Below, one piece after another: positions 1-8,233 of a stretch of 64,000 nucleotides of DNA. Source of the stretch: Pseudomonas sp. N40(2020) (GTDB lineage Bacteria > Pseudomonadota > Gammaproteobacteria > Pseudomonadales > Pseudomonadaceae); assembly GCF_014472415.1 (NCBI RefSeq), contig NZ_JACSZV010000022.1, positions 1 through 64,000 of the forward strand. The letters run 5' to 3'. Position 1 is the first letter of the stretch. The number at the start of each line of letters is the position of its first letter. The notes under the pieces were generated by a model, which did not search any database, was not told where the DNA came from, and saw only the letters and a program-made list of their open reading frames with translations. A program made the position numbers and the translations under genes.

Positions 1-1
1 C

Positions 2-30
2 AAAAGATCGCAGCCTTCGGCAGCTCCTAC
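2..30. repeat. REP-type repeat half, GATCTTTTG class
   Basis: This stretch is one arm of an intergenic palindrome family. Related copies are at 40207-40306 (both arms) and 47341-47372 (one arm). It lies just upstream of a terminator at the window edge. The partner arm, if there is one, is outside the window. Confidence 0.6.
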
Positions 31-58
31 ATGAAGCAGAATCATCAGGCATAAAAAA

Positions 59-88
59 CGGGAGGCTTTGAGGGCCTCCCGTTTTTTT
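59..88 (-). terminator. Intrinsic terminator downstream of cheR
   Basis: An 8-bp GC-rich stem (59-66 with 74-81) has A and T runs on its two sides, so it could work in both directions. It lies 16 bases past the cheR stop codon on the minus strand. Confidence 0.8.
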
Positions 89-103
89 GTGTTGCCGATG
101 CAA

Positions 104-931
104 TCATTTCGCCTGGTAAATGATCCCCGGGCTGCACTGGACCATCTGGTAATGGTCTGGCAAACCGTTCAGCGCTTCGGAAGCGCCAAGGAACAGATAA
201 CCGCCCGGCTTCAACGTGCTGTGAATACGCAACAGGATGTCTTTCTTCACCTCGGCGGAGAAGTAGATCAACACGTTGCGGCAGAACACGATGTCGAACT
301 TGCCCAGCGCGGCATAGCTGTCGAGCAAGTTGAACGAGCGAAACTCCACCCGGTTCTTGATCGGCGCCTTGATCACCCAGCGCCCCGGCCCTTTCGGGTC
401 GAAGTAACGCTGCAAACGATCGGGGGACAAACCGCGCCCGATCGCCAGGCTGTCGTACTCGCCGGTCTTGCAGTTGTTCAGCATGAGGCCGGACAAGTCC
501 GTGGCAACAATCTGCACGCCCATCTTCAACTGGCCGAGGTTGGTCCGCTCGAACTCGTCGATCGACATCGACAGCGAGTACGGTTCCTGACCCGACGAGC
601 AGGCCGCCGACCAGATCCGCAGACGCTGGTTGGGGCTGGCCTTGATGGCCTCGGGCAGCACCTTGTTCTTCAAGACTTCAAACGGATAGGTGTCACGAAA
701 CCACAGGGTTTCGTTGGTCGTCATGGCATCGACCACCTGCTCGCGCAAACCGCTGCGCGGCTGGGTCTGGATGCGCTGGACCAGCTCACCCAGCGACTTG
801 ATGCCTTGCTGCTCCATCAGTTTGTTGAGACGGCTCGAGACCAGGTACTGCTTGTTTTCACCGAGCAAAATGCCACAGGCTTTTTCCAGGAAGACCCGGA
901 ACTGTTCGAAATCCAAATTACCCGTAGACAA
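104..931 (-). CDS. cheR: Chemotaxis protein methyltransferase CheR
   Basis: The 275-residue product matches CheR in length and layout. A helical N-terminal domain (about 1-75) precedes an S-adenosylmethionine-dependent methyltransferase domain. Visible motifs are WSAACSSGQEPYSL (the SAM-binding loop), the downstream acidic segment VATDLS and FDIVFCRNVLIYF. CheR methylates glutamates on chemoreceptor cytoplasmic domains and so resets receptor sensitivity. It is the second gene after cheV on the same strand, 46 bases away, so the two are probably co-transcribed. Their position next to flgA marks this as the flagellum-linked CheR. Pseudomonads usually carry several cheR paralogues, so the specific receptor set is inference. 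Confidence 0.95.
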   Translation of the reverse strand: MSTGNLDFEQFRVFLEKACGILLGENKQYLVSSRLNKLMEQQGIKSLGELVQRIQTQPRSGLREQVVDAMTTNETLWFRDTYPFEVLKNKVLPEAIKASPNQRLRIWSAACSSGQEPYSLSMSIDEFERTNLGQLKMGVQIVATDLSGLMLNNCKTGEYDSLAIGRGLSPDRLQRYFDPKGPGRWVIKAPIKNRVEFRSFNLLDSYAALGKFDIVFCRNVLIYFSAEVKKDILLRIHSTLKPGGYLFLGASEALNGLPDHYQMVQCSPGIIYQAK

Positions 932-977
932 TGATGCCGCCTCTTAAATCGTGTTGACCGCCAGGGACAAAAGGCCC

Positions 978-1910
978 CTAGCTGATATCTGCTGCTTTGA
1001 TCCGGTCGACTACCCGGGATGCCAGGTCATCAGGACGGAATTTGGCCAAAAAGTCATCGGCACCGACTTTCTTGACCATCGCCTGATTGAATACCCCGGA
1101 CAACGAAGTATGCAGGATGATATGAAGCTTTTGCATGCGCGCGTCGCCGCGGATTTCCGCCGTCAGGGTGTACCCGTCCATCTCCGGCATCTCGATGTCG
1201 GAGATCATCATCAGGAACTCTTCTTCCGGCTTCTTGCCCTCGTCGACCAGCTTGCGCAGGTAATCCAGCGCCTGCTTGCCGTCGTTCAACGCCACCACTT
1301 CGACGCCGATCGTCTGCAGGCAACGCGTGACCTGTTTGCGCGCCACCGACGAGTCATCGACTGTCAGCACCCGCAGCGACAACGCCTTGGTCTGGGTCTC
1401 GACATCAACCACACCCACCGAGATCGCTTCCGGCGTTGGCGCAACTTCCGCCAGTACCTTCTCGACGTCGATGATTTCGACTAACTGATTGTCCACCCGA
1501 GTCACAGCGGTCAGGTAATGATCGCGACCCGTGCCCTTGGGCGGTGGATGGATCTCTTCCCAGTTCATGTTGACAATGCGCTCCACCGAGCGGACCAGGA
1601 ATCCCTGGGTCTTGGTGTTGTACTCCGTGATGATCACGAACGGATTTTTCTTGTCTTTCAACGCCCCGGAACCGGTCGCCATTGCCAGATCAAGGATCGG
1701 AATGGTTGCCCCCCGGATATTCGCCACCCCGCACACGACAGGACTGGACTTGGGCATCAACGTCAGCGACGGGCATTGCAGCACTTCCCGCACCTTGAAC
1801 ACGTTGATTCCATAGAGCTGCTGGCCGTCGAGACGGAACAACAACAGCTCCAGGCGATTCTGCCCTACCAGTTGCGTGCGCTGGTTCACCGAATCCATTA
1901 CACCAGCCAT
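978..1910 (-). CDS. cheV: Chemotaxis coupling protein CheV (CheW-receiver fusion)
   Basis: The 310-residue protein has a CheW-like coupling domain (about 10-165), starting near the segment LVGQNRLELLLFRLDG. A response-regulator receiver follows, with acid pocket VDDSS, a phosphoacceptor Asp in MISDIEMPEMDG and a C-terminal lysine. CheV links receptors to the CheA kinase and damps signalling when phosphorylated. I chose the ATG at 1910 because an AGGAG sits about 8 bases upstream and the family begins MAGVMDSV. An upstream in-frame ATG at 1958 would add 16 unlikely residues. It is divergent from flgA with 82 bases between starts and lies directly before cheR. Confidence 0.95.
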   Translation of the reverse strand: MAGVMDSVNQRTQLVGQNRLELLLFRLDGQQLYGINVFKVREVLQCPSLTLMPKSSPVVCGVANIRGATIPILDLAMATGSGALKDKKNPFVIITEYNTKTQGFLVRSVERIVNMNWEEIHPPPKGTGRDHYLTAVTRVDNQLVEIIDVEKVLAEVAPTPEAISVGVVDVETQTKALSLRVLTVDDSSVARKQVTRCLQTIGVEVVALNDGKQALDYLRKLVDEGKKPEEEFLMMISDIEMPEMDGYTLTAEIRGDARMQKLHIILHTSLSGVFNQAMVKKVGADDFLAKFRPDDLASRVVDRIKAADIS

Positions 1911-1992
1911 GCCCAGACTCCTACACCAACGCCAAGTGTTGTTGCGACGCACATTCATTGCTAAACGGCACGGCGCTTGCTTTTTAACTCGT

Positions 1993-2754
1993 ATGAACGC
2001 TCAAACGACATTTTTCCGACGCCTGACATCTCCCCTTCGCAGAGGGCTTTGCGCGGTGTCCGCCGTTTGCTTCTTCTTCGCCGGCAGCCCTGCCATTGCT
2101 GATGCGGTTACCTTGCCTGACATGCTTATCGGCGTCACTCAGGGCTTTCTTGAGTTCACCGTAGAAGACTATCTGGCAACCAGTCAAACGGAAGGCCGCT
2201 ACGAAATCGAAGTCAACCAGCTCGACCCCCGTATGCGCATGCCTATGTGCGACAAGGAATTGACAGCGTCTCTGGAGAGTCCGGCACGTCCGCTGGGCCG
2301 GGTAACCGTGAAGGTTCGCTGTGAAGGCGCCTCGCCCTGGACGGTGTTCGTGCCCGCTCAAGTCCGCCTGTTTCGCGAGATCGTGACCACCACTCGACCG
2401 CTCAAACGCGCCGGGATAATCGAACCTCAGGACGTGACCTTGCGCGAGCGCGACGTCAGCGTGATCAATCAAGGATTCTTGACGTCGGTGGACGAAGCGA
2501 TCGGGCAAAAATTAACCCGACCAACGGTCGCTGATCAGGTCATTACCCTGGTACATCTGGAACAGGCCGAAGTCGTGCGCAAGGGTGATCAAGTGGTCAT
2601 CACCGCCCGCAGCGGCACGCTCGCCGTGCGCATGCCCGGTGAAGCCCTGGCCAATGGCGGCCTGAAAGAACAGATCCGGGTGAAAAACCTTAACTCCCAA
2701 CGAGTCATCAAGGCGCAGGTCACCGCGCCGGGCCAGGTGGAAGTGGCCATGTAA
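1993..2754 (+). CDS. flgA: Flagellar P-ring assembly chaperone FlgA
   Basis: The 253-residue protein begins with a basic N-terminus and a hydrophobic segment (about 18-34) ending near AIADA, a plausible Sec signal peptide. The remainder matches FlgA: a conserved LDPRMRMPMCDKEL region, then an SAF-type domain with the segments RAGIIEPQDVTLRERD and IGQKLTRP. FlgA acts in the periplasm in assembly of the P ring around the flagellar rod. The ATG at 1993 is preferred because only from there does the signal peptide lie at the N-terminus. An in-frame upstream ATG at 1876 would overlap cheV. It starts the plus-strand flagellar run flgA-flgM-flgN-flgZ. Confidence 0.93.
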   Translation: MNAQTTFFRRLTSPLRRGLCAVSAVCFFFAGSPAIADAVTLPDMLIGVTQGFLEFTVEDYLATSQTEGRYEIEVNQLDPRMRMPMCDKELTASLESPARPLGRVTVKVRCEGASPWTVFVPAQVRLFREIVTTTRPLKRAGIIEPQDVTLRERDVSVINQGFLTSVDEAIGQKLTRPTVADQVITLVHLEQAEVVRKGDQVVITARSGTLAVRMPGEALANGGLKEQIRVKNLNSQRVIKAQVTAPGQVEVAM

Positions 2755-2852
2755 AACGCTGATGAGAAAACTGGCGCGGACCCCGTCGCTTCCCTAAACT
2801 GTGCCGCAGCAGGACACGCGCCGGCGCATGCAAGCTCATTGATAAATGGGCC

Positions 2853-2879
2853 TAAAGTTTTCCAGGGGATGGCCGAAAA
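2853..2879 (+). promoter_or_regulatory. Sigma-28 (FliA) promoter for flgM
   Basis: A perfect TAAAGTTT -35 element (2853-2860), an 11-base spacer and GCCGAAAA (2872-2879) match the FliA consensus, with one mismatch in the -10 box. The promoter lies about 36 bases before the flgM start. This fits late-class flagellar expression of flgMN. Confidence 0.88.
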
Positions 2880-2914
2880 CATGGCAAGCGTCCAAATTCC
2901 CAGAGGTTTTTATC

Positions 2915-3241
2915 ATGGTCATCGATTTCAGCCGTTTGAACAGCTCCTCGTCACTTACGGGCAGTACACGTACCAGCAACGCCAAGGAAACCGCCGAAAC
3001 CGGCACCTCCGCGCCGCTGAATACCCAGGCCGAATCGGCCAGTACCGCAAAGAGCGGGGAATCGGTACACCTCAGCAATGAGGCTCAACAGTTGCAGAAG
3101 GTCACTGACAAGCTGCGCGATCAACCTGCTGTCGACAAAGCCCGTGTGGCCGAGTTGAAAGCCGCGATTGCCGATGGCAGCTATAAAGTCGACAGCAACC
3201 GTGTAGCCAGCAAACTGCTCAACTTCGAAGCCCAGCGCTAG
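2915..3241 (+). CDS. flgM: Anti-sigma-28 factor FlgM
   Basis: The 108-residue product has a low-complexity Ser/Thr/Ala-rich N-terminal half and a conserved C-terminal half with the segment VHLSNEAQQLQKVTDKL and the end VASKLLNFEAQR, typical of FlgM. FlgM holds FliA inactive until it is exported through the completed hook-basal body. The ATG at 2915 follows an AGAGGT ribosome site and gives MVIDFSRL. An upstream in-frame ATG at 2846 lies before the FliA promoter and cannot serve that transcript. flgN follows after 48 bases. Confidence 0.92.
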   Translation: MVIDFSRLNSSSSLTGSTRTSNAKETAETGTSAPLNTQAESASTAKSGESVHLSNEAQQLQKVTDKLRDQPAVDKARVAELKAAIADGSYKVDSNRVASKLLNFEAQR

Positions 3242-3289
3242 GCTCAAGCCAGCGCCAGGCTTTTGGACGCTTAAAACCCAAGGCCAGCC

Positions 3290-3757
3290 ATGCACGACAC
3301 TAATTTACTGCAACTGATCATCGACGACTTTGCTCCAGCTCAACAATTGCTGGAGTTACTGCAAACCGAATCCCTCGCCTTGCACGGTCGCGACATGCCA
3401 CTGCTGGAAGAAATTCTGGCGCGCAAACAGGCATTGATCATTCTGCTTGAACAGCATGGCAGCAAACGCAGCGAAATCCTCGCCAGCCTCAACCTGCCGA
3501 CCAATCGGCAGGGTCTTGAGCAACTCGCCAGCGAGTCGAGCATCGGCGAGCAGTTGCTCAGCAAGAGCGACTTGTTGACCGACCTCATCGCCCAATGCCA
3601 GGCGGCCAACGTCAACAATGGCCAGTCGATCCAGGTACAGCAGGCCGCCACGGCCAATCAGCTGAAAATTCTCAACGGGGGCGAACCGCCAGCGCTGTAT
3701 GACGCCAGCGGCACTTTTGCCAAACCCGCCAAGCCGCGTACATTCAGCCAGGCATGA
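3290..3757 (+). CDS. flgN: Flagellar export chaperone FlgN
   Basis: The 155-residue, mostly helical protein is rich in leucine, glutamine and glutamate over residues 1-130. It has the FlgN-type opening around LLQLIIDDFAPAQQLLELL and a flexible C-terminus. FlgN binds the hook-associated proteins FlgK and FlgL and delivers them to the flagellar export gate. Position directly after flgM, on the same strand and without a terminator between, supports the call. Sequence conservation in this family is low, so synteny carries much of the weight. Confidence 0.87.
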   Translation: MHDTNLLQLIIDDFAPAQQLLELLQTESLALHGRDMPLLEEILARKQALIILLEQHGSKRSEILASLNLPTNRQGLEQLASESSIGEQLLSKSDLLTDLIAQCQAANVNNGQSIQVQQAATANQLKILNGGEPPALYDASGTFAKPAKPRTFSQA

Positions 3758-3845
3758 GCCGTTGATGCACCAGCCCTATCAACTCGCGAAACATACTGGC
3801 AAAATACTGGCCAGTCGTCATATTTTGTCTGGAGAGTGATAAACC

Positions 3846-4592
3846 GTGTCCAACACGCTAAGCGCGGATGATGCTCCGCAGCCCCCAAAGGTGCTCACCA
3901 CGCCACTGGAAATCTCCAGCAACCTGCGCCAGCTGCAAGAGAGCCACGACCCGCTGATCATCACGTTCCATGAACGCAGCCAGCGTTTCCAGACCTACCT
4001 GATCAAAGTCGACCGCGACACCGCATCAATGGCTCTGGACGAAATGATCCCGCGCGATGGCGAGCGCTTCCTGCTCGCCGGCGAACCGTTCAAGATCGAA
4101 GGTTTTCATGAAGGTGTGCGCATTGCCTGGGAATGCACCGGCACGCTGAACATCGAAGAGTCCGACGGCGACCGCTTTTACACTGGCGAGCTGCCGACCG
4201 AGGTGGTTTACCACCAACGCCGCAACGCCTTCCGCGCCGCATTGAAGCTGACCGACCTGGTCGGCGTCGAACTGGGCGGTGAAAAGCTCAAGGCGCCAAT
4301 CAACGGCAAGCTGCTGGATATTTCCGCCACCGGTTGCAAACTGCGCTTTGAAGGTGACATCACCGAGCGCCTGCAACTGGGCCAGGTCTACGACCGCATG
4401 ATCGCCCCGCCGCTGTTCGGCAATCAGCCGGTATCCGTAGAACTGCGTTATCTGCACTTCGAAGAAAAACTCAACATCACGTTTGCCGGTCTGCGCTTCC
4501 ACAACATCAGTGGTCAGGCGGCACGTAACGTTGAACGCTTCGTTTATCAGTTGCAGCGTGAAGCACGGCGTTTCGATAAAGACGACATGTGA
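3846..4592 (+). CDS. flgZ: PilZ-domain flagellar brake protein (YcgR/FlgZ)
   Basis: The 248-residue protein has an N-terminal YcgR domain (about 20-115) and a C-terminal PilZ domain (about 120-240). The c-di-GMP binding signatures are visible: the RxxxR arginines in QRRNAFR and the DISATG segment of the D/NxSxxG motif. When bound to c-di-GMP, proteins of this type slow or bias the flagellar motor. The start is a GTG at 3846, preceded by CTGGAGAG about 9 bases upstream. The gene follows flgMN as in other pseudomonads and ends just before a strong terminator. Confidence 0.93.
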   Translation: MSNTLSADDAPQPPKVLTTPLEISSNLRQLQESHDPLIITFHERSQRFQTYLIKVDRDTASMALDEMIPRDGERFLLAGEPFKIEGFHEGVRIAWECTGTLNIEESDGDRFYTGELPTEVVYHQRRNAFRAALKLTDLVGVELGGEKLKAPINGKLLDISATGCKLRFEGDITERLQLGQVYDRMIAPPLFGNQPVSVELRYLHFEEKLNITFAGLRFHNISGQAARNVERFVYQLQREARRFDKDDM

Positions 4593-4608
4593 TTCGAACA
4601 TGCAAATG

Positions 4609-4642
4609 AAAAGGGCAGTCCTTGGCGGGACTGCCCTTTTTT
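4609..4642. terminator. Bidirectional terminator between flgZ and the MFS gene
   Basis: An 11-bp stem (4611-4621 with 4628-4638) is flanked by an A run on the left and a T run on the right. It lies between two convergent genes and can serve both. Confidence 0.85.
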
Positions 4643-4657
4643 ACTTCCGGCGATGCT

Positions 4658-6028
4658 TCAAGGCCTGGCGCCACTGATATCCGGGGTGGGTTTGTCGCTG
4701 TCGTCATCCGGGCTTGCTGCCGGCTCAGACTCCGGTTCTATCTCAGGTTCTGGTTCCGGCGTGACCGTATTCTGCATCTGCTCCTGCACCACCTGCTCAT
4801 CAACACGCGGGTCAAGGGCCGCCACCAGCGGCGAGCTGGACATGCTGTCCGGCATCGCCACGTGATGCAGCGGCGCGTCGTCGACCTGATGCAGATTGGT
4901 GACGGCTTTAGGCCGTATCCGCCATACCAGCACCAGCGCAAAGAAGCTGAAGAACGCGTACAGGCTCTGGCTGCCGAAGAATTTCATCAACACACCAGCG
5001 GCCAGCGGGCCGATACTGGCGCCAACTCCGTAAGTCACCAGCAACATGGCCGTCAGCGACACCCGGCGATCACCCTCTACGTGGTCGTTGGAAAACGCCA
5101 CCGCCAGCGGATACAGACAGAACTGCACCAGCGAACAGAGGAAGCCGACCACAAACAGCACCTCCAGCGGCACCTGCGGCAGGATCGCCAGCGGCAAGGC
5201 CGCCACCGCGAGAAACCCGGCAAAGCAGCGGATCAAAAGCGCCCGATCATAACGATCGGACAACCAGCCCAGCGGCCACTGCACCAGCAATCCGGCAAAA
5301 ATACAGCTACCCATGAACAGACCGACCTGCTCGGTCGACAGTCCCTGCTGCGAGGCATAAAGCGGCGCCAGACCATAGAAAGAGCCGATGATCAGACCAG
5401 CACCGAGCACCGTGCTCAACGACTGCGGCACACGCTTGATGAAGAAACGCGGCTCCATCGGTGCCGGATGCAGCGGCGCCGGGTGAATCCGCCGGGTCAG
5501 CGTGACCGGCACCAGACACAGCGCAAAGCACAGGGCGACCAGCATCAGCAGTTCCAGGCCCAGGCCCGGGTGCATGACCAGAATCAACTGACCCAGCACC
5601 AGCCCCAGGTACGAAGCGATCATGTAGCCGCTGAACACCAGGCCGCGCTGATTGGCGTCGGCCTGCTCATTGAGCCAGCTCTCGATCACCATGTACTGGC
5701 ACATCATGCCCAGACCGACAATCGTCCGCAGCACCAGCCACGCCGGCAACCAGTCCACCAGACCGTGGCCCAGCACCGCCGCGCCGACGATCCCGGCACA
5801 CGCCGAATAAGCGCGGATATGCCCGACCCGGGCGATCAACCGGTGACCGATCTTGCCGCCCAGTACCAGACCGAAATAGTTGGCCGCCATCAGCGCACCG
5901 ACCCACAGCCCATCGACATTGTCAGCGGCCAGGCGCAAAGCCAGATAAGTAGACAAAAGGCCCGAGCCGATCAACATCATCAGCGAGGCGAAATACAGCG
6001 CTCGAAAGGATTTCCAGATTTGGCGCAT
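4658..6028 (-). CDS. MFS transporter (YcaD-like), with acidic Glu-Pro C-terminal tail
   Basis: The 456-residue protein has about 12 hydrophobic segments between residues 10 and 385. It carries MFS loop motifs such as GGKIGHRLIARVG after helix 2 and GWLSDRYDRALLI after helix 8. The closest family I recognise is the YcaD/UMF1-like group, whose substrate is unknown. After the last helix there is a hydrophilic cytoplasmic tail of about 75 residues, ending in a Glu-Pro/Asp-rich run that is longer than usual for the family. The gene stands alone, convergent with flgZ. A glutamine-synthetase-family gene lies 69 bases upstream on the same strand. No substrate can be assigned. Confidence 0.82.
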   Translation of the reverse strand: MRQIWKSFRALYFASLMMLIGSGLLSTYLALRLAADNVDGLWVGALMAANYFGLVLGGKIGHRLIARVGHIRAYSACAGIVGAAVLGHGLVDWLPAWLVLRTIVGLGMMCQYMVIESWLNEQADANQRGLVFSGYMIASYLGLVLGQLILVMHPGLGLELLMLVALCFALCLVPVTLTRRIHPAPLHPAPMEPRFFIKRVPQSLSTVLGAGLIIGSFYGLAPLYASQQGLSTEQVGLFMGSCIFAGLLVQWPLGWLSDRYDRALLIRCFAGFLAVAALPLAILPQVPLEVLFVVGFLCSLVQFCLYPLAVAFSNDHVEGDRRVSLTAMLLVTYGVGASIGPLAAGVLMKFFGSQSLYAFFSFFALVLVWRIRPKAVTNLHQVDDAPLHHVAMPDSMSSSPLVAALDPRVDEQVVQEQMQNTVTPEPEPEIEPESEPAASPDDDSDKPTPDISGARP

Positions 6029-6097
6029 CGGCGTTCCGAGCGGCTCCTTGCAGTGAATATCGGGCTACCAAAACGATAGCCCTATGGCGACGGTTCG

Positions 6098-7441
6098 TCA
6101 GGCCTGGGCTGCTAGAACACGCCGTTCCCAGGGAGTTATTTCATCAAAGAAGCTGGTCAACTCCATGGTCTTCGAAGCGATGTAGCCTTCGATGAACTCC
6201 TGTCCGAACAGTTCCCTGGCCAATTGGCTACGTTTCAGACGTTCGAGCGCGGCATGCAAGGTACACGGCAACGAAAGTTTATCCGGCACCGCGAACTCGC
6301 CCTGAATCGCTTCGCTCGGTTCAAGCTCATGCTCGATCCCATGCAAACCCGCGGCCAGACTGGCGGCGATCGCCAGATACGGGTTGGCGTCAGCGCCCGG
6401 CAAACGGTTTTCGACCCGACGGGCAACCGGCGAACTGGCCGGAATCCGCAACCCTGCAGCGCGGTTATCGTGCGACCAGCAAGCGTTATTCGGCGAAGCG
6501 TACGGGTGACACAGACGCTGATAAGAGTTCACATTCGGTGCAAACAGCGCAGTGAAGTCGGCCATGCCCGCCTGCTGCCCACCAATGAAATGGCGGAACA
6601 TTGCGGTCGGCTCACCTTTCTCGTCACTGAAAACATTCTTGCCGGTAGCAATCTCGACGATGCTCTGGTGAATGTGCATCGAACTGCCCGGCGTGTGCGC
6701 CAGCGGTTTGGCCATGCACACCACGGTCAAGCCATGTTTGAGCGCGACTTCCTTGAGCAGATGCTTGAACAGGAACGTCTGATCGGCCAGCAACAGTGGA
6801 TCACCGTGCAACAGGTTGATCTCGAACTGGCTGACGCCCATCTCGTGCATGAAGGTATCGCGCGGCAACCCGAGGGCCGCCATGCATTTATAAACTTCGC
6901 TGAAAAACGGCCGCAGACCGTTGTTGGAGCTGACGCTGAAGGCTGACAAGCCATCCTCGCGGCGGCCGTCGAGGCCAACTGGCGGGCGGAACGGCTGAGT
7001 CGGATCGGTGTTCGGGGCGAAAACAAAGAATTCCAGCTCGGTCGCCACCACAGGCGCCAGGCCTCGCGCCGCGTAACGGGCGATGACTTTCTTCAACTGG
7101 CCACGGGTCGACAGGTTGGAGCTTTCGCCGGTCAGTTCGTCGGCATCGCAAATCGCCAGGGCGCGTGGCTCGTCGCTCCATGGCAAAGGATGAATCTGCC
7201 CAGGGTCGGCGACCAATGCGAGGTCGCCATCATCACTGCCGTAAAACCGCGCCGCAGGATATCCACCCATGATGCATTGCAGCAGCACTCCCCGCGCCAA
7301 CTGCAAGCGTCGCCCTTCGAGGAAACCTTCGGCGGTCATCACCTTGCCGCGCGGTACGCCATTCAAATCCGGCGTAACACATTCAATCTCATCAATGCCC
7401 GTCAATCGCTGCGCGAGTGAACGCTGGCCATCGGTTGTCAT
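6098..7441 (-). CDS. Glutamine synthetase family protein (probable gamma-glutamylpolyamine synthetase)
   Basis: The 447-residue product has the type I glutamine synthetase fold. An N-terminal beta-grasp region comes first (with DLNGVPRGKVM), then a catalytic domain with ATELEFFVFAP, HIHQSIV, RLCHPYASPNNACWSHDNR and RVENRLPGADANPYLA. The length and the lack of an adenylylation-site region point to the PuuA/Pau group, which ligates glutamate to polyamines or amines as the first step of their catabolism, rather than to GlnA. The ATG at 7441 is chosen for its AAGGA site 8 bases upstream; a start at 7516 would add 25 unlikely residues. No other polyamine genes adjoin it, so the exact amine is unknown. 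Confidence 0.85.
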   Translation of the reverse strand: MTTDGQRSLAQRLTGIDEIECVTPDLNGVPRGKVMTAEGFLEGRRLQLARGVLLQCIMGGYPAARFYGSDDGDLALVADPGQIHPLPWSDEPRALAICDADELTGESSNLSTRGQLKKVIARYAARGLAPVVATELEFFVFAPNTDPTQPFRPPVGLDGRREDGLSAFSVSSNNGLRPFFSEVYKCMAALGLPRDTFMHEMGVSQFEINLLHGDPLLLADQTFLFKHLLKEVALKHGLTVVCMAKPLAHTPGSSMHIHQSIVEIATGKNVFSDEKGEPTAMFRHFIGGQQAGMADFTALFAPNVNSYQRLCHPYASPNNACWSHDNRAAGLRIPASSPVARRVENRLPGADANPYLAIAASLAAGLHGIEHELEPSEAIQGEFAVPDKLSLPCTLHAALERLKRSQLARELFGQEFIEGYIASKTMELTSFFDEITPWERRVLAAQA

Positions 7442-7540
7442 GACGCAATCCTTGTTGTTGTGCGAGCCGCGAACGGCGACCCGAACAAAATAGGCTCCGG
7501 CTGTTCGGAATTTCAAGCAGCGTCATGCAAAAAGCCTGCA

Positions 7541-8233
7541 TCACGGCAGGTAGAGACTGAATACCCCACCGCCCAACGGTCCGCCGTTACGGATTTCCGT
7601 GCGCCCTTCAACACCATTACGCTGATGCAGCGCTGCAATACGAGCCGCGAAATACAAGCCGAGCCCGGTGCTGCCGCTGCTGTGGTTGATACCCTGCACG
7701 TAGTCGGCCTGACGTTCGAGCATCTTGGCCGGATACCCGTCGCCGTCATCGTTGATGCTCACCACCAGTTGCCCGGCTTCGTCACTGACGGTGATCAGCA
7801 GCGATTCGCGGGCATAACGAATGGCGTTGTTGATGCAGTTGCCCAGCACCGACGCGATCAGTTCACGGTCGAAGAACCCCAGCGGTATCAGCGGATCGAC
7901 TTCATACGTCGCGACAATTGCGCGACTGGCGAACACCTCTTGATGCGCCGCCAGTTGTGCTTCGATGAAATCATCCAGTTCGTGATAGGCCGGTTGCAGC
8001 GGCATCTGGTTGACGCCGAGCTTATACAGCCCGAGCAACTGCACCAGCATGCCGTTGAGGTGGGCGAACTCGAAGTCGATCACGCCCTGCTCCGTGCCGG
8101 AGCGCAGCTCTTGGGGCAAGCGCGCCAGCCATTGGCTGTGGGCTTGCATCAGCATGGCCAGCGAGTTTTTCATGTCATGAACGGTGGAGGCGATCACCGT
8201 GGAAAAATCCAAAGCCGGATCAGAGTGGTTCAT
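7541..8233 (-). CDS. Small cytosolic sensor histidine kinase
   Basis: The 230-residue protein has a dimerisation/phosphoacceptor region with VHDMKNSLAML (the His is the likely phosphorylation site). A HATPase domain follows, with the N box NCINNAIRYA, G1 box DDGDGY and G2 box GSTGLGLYFA. It has no membrane segment and no recognisable sensor domain. Its ATG overlaps the stop codon of the upstream response regulator in an ATGA arrangement, so the two are translationally coupled and presumably cognate. An in-frame start further upstream would lie inside the regulator gene and was not used. Signal and output are unknown. Confidence 0.87.
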   Translation of the reverse strand: MNHSDPALDFSTVIASTVHDMKNSLAMLMQAHSQWLARLPQELRSGTEQGVIDFEFAHLNGMLVQLLGLYKLGVNQMPLQPAYHELDDFIEAQLAAHQEVFASRAIVATYEVDPLIPLGFFDRELIASVLGNCINNAIRYARESLLITVSDEAGQLVVSINDDGDGYPAKMLERQADYVQGINHSSGSTGLGLYFAARIAALHQRNGVEGRTEIRNGGPLGGGVFSLYLP

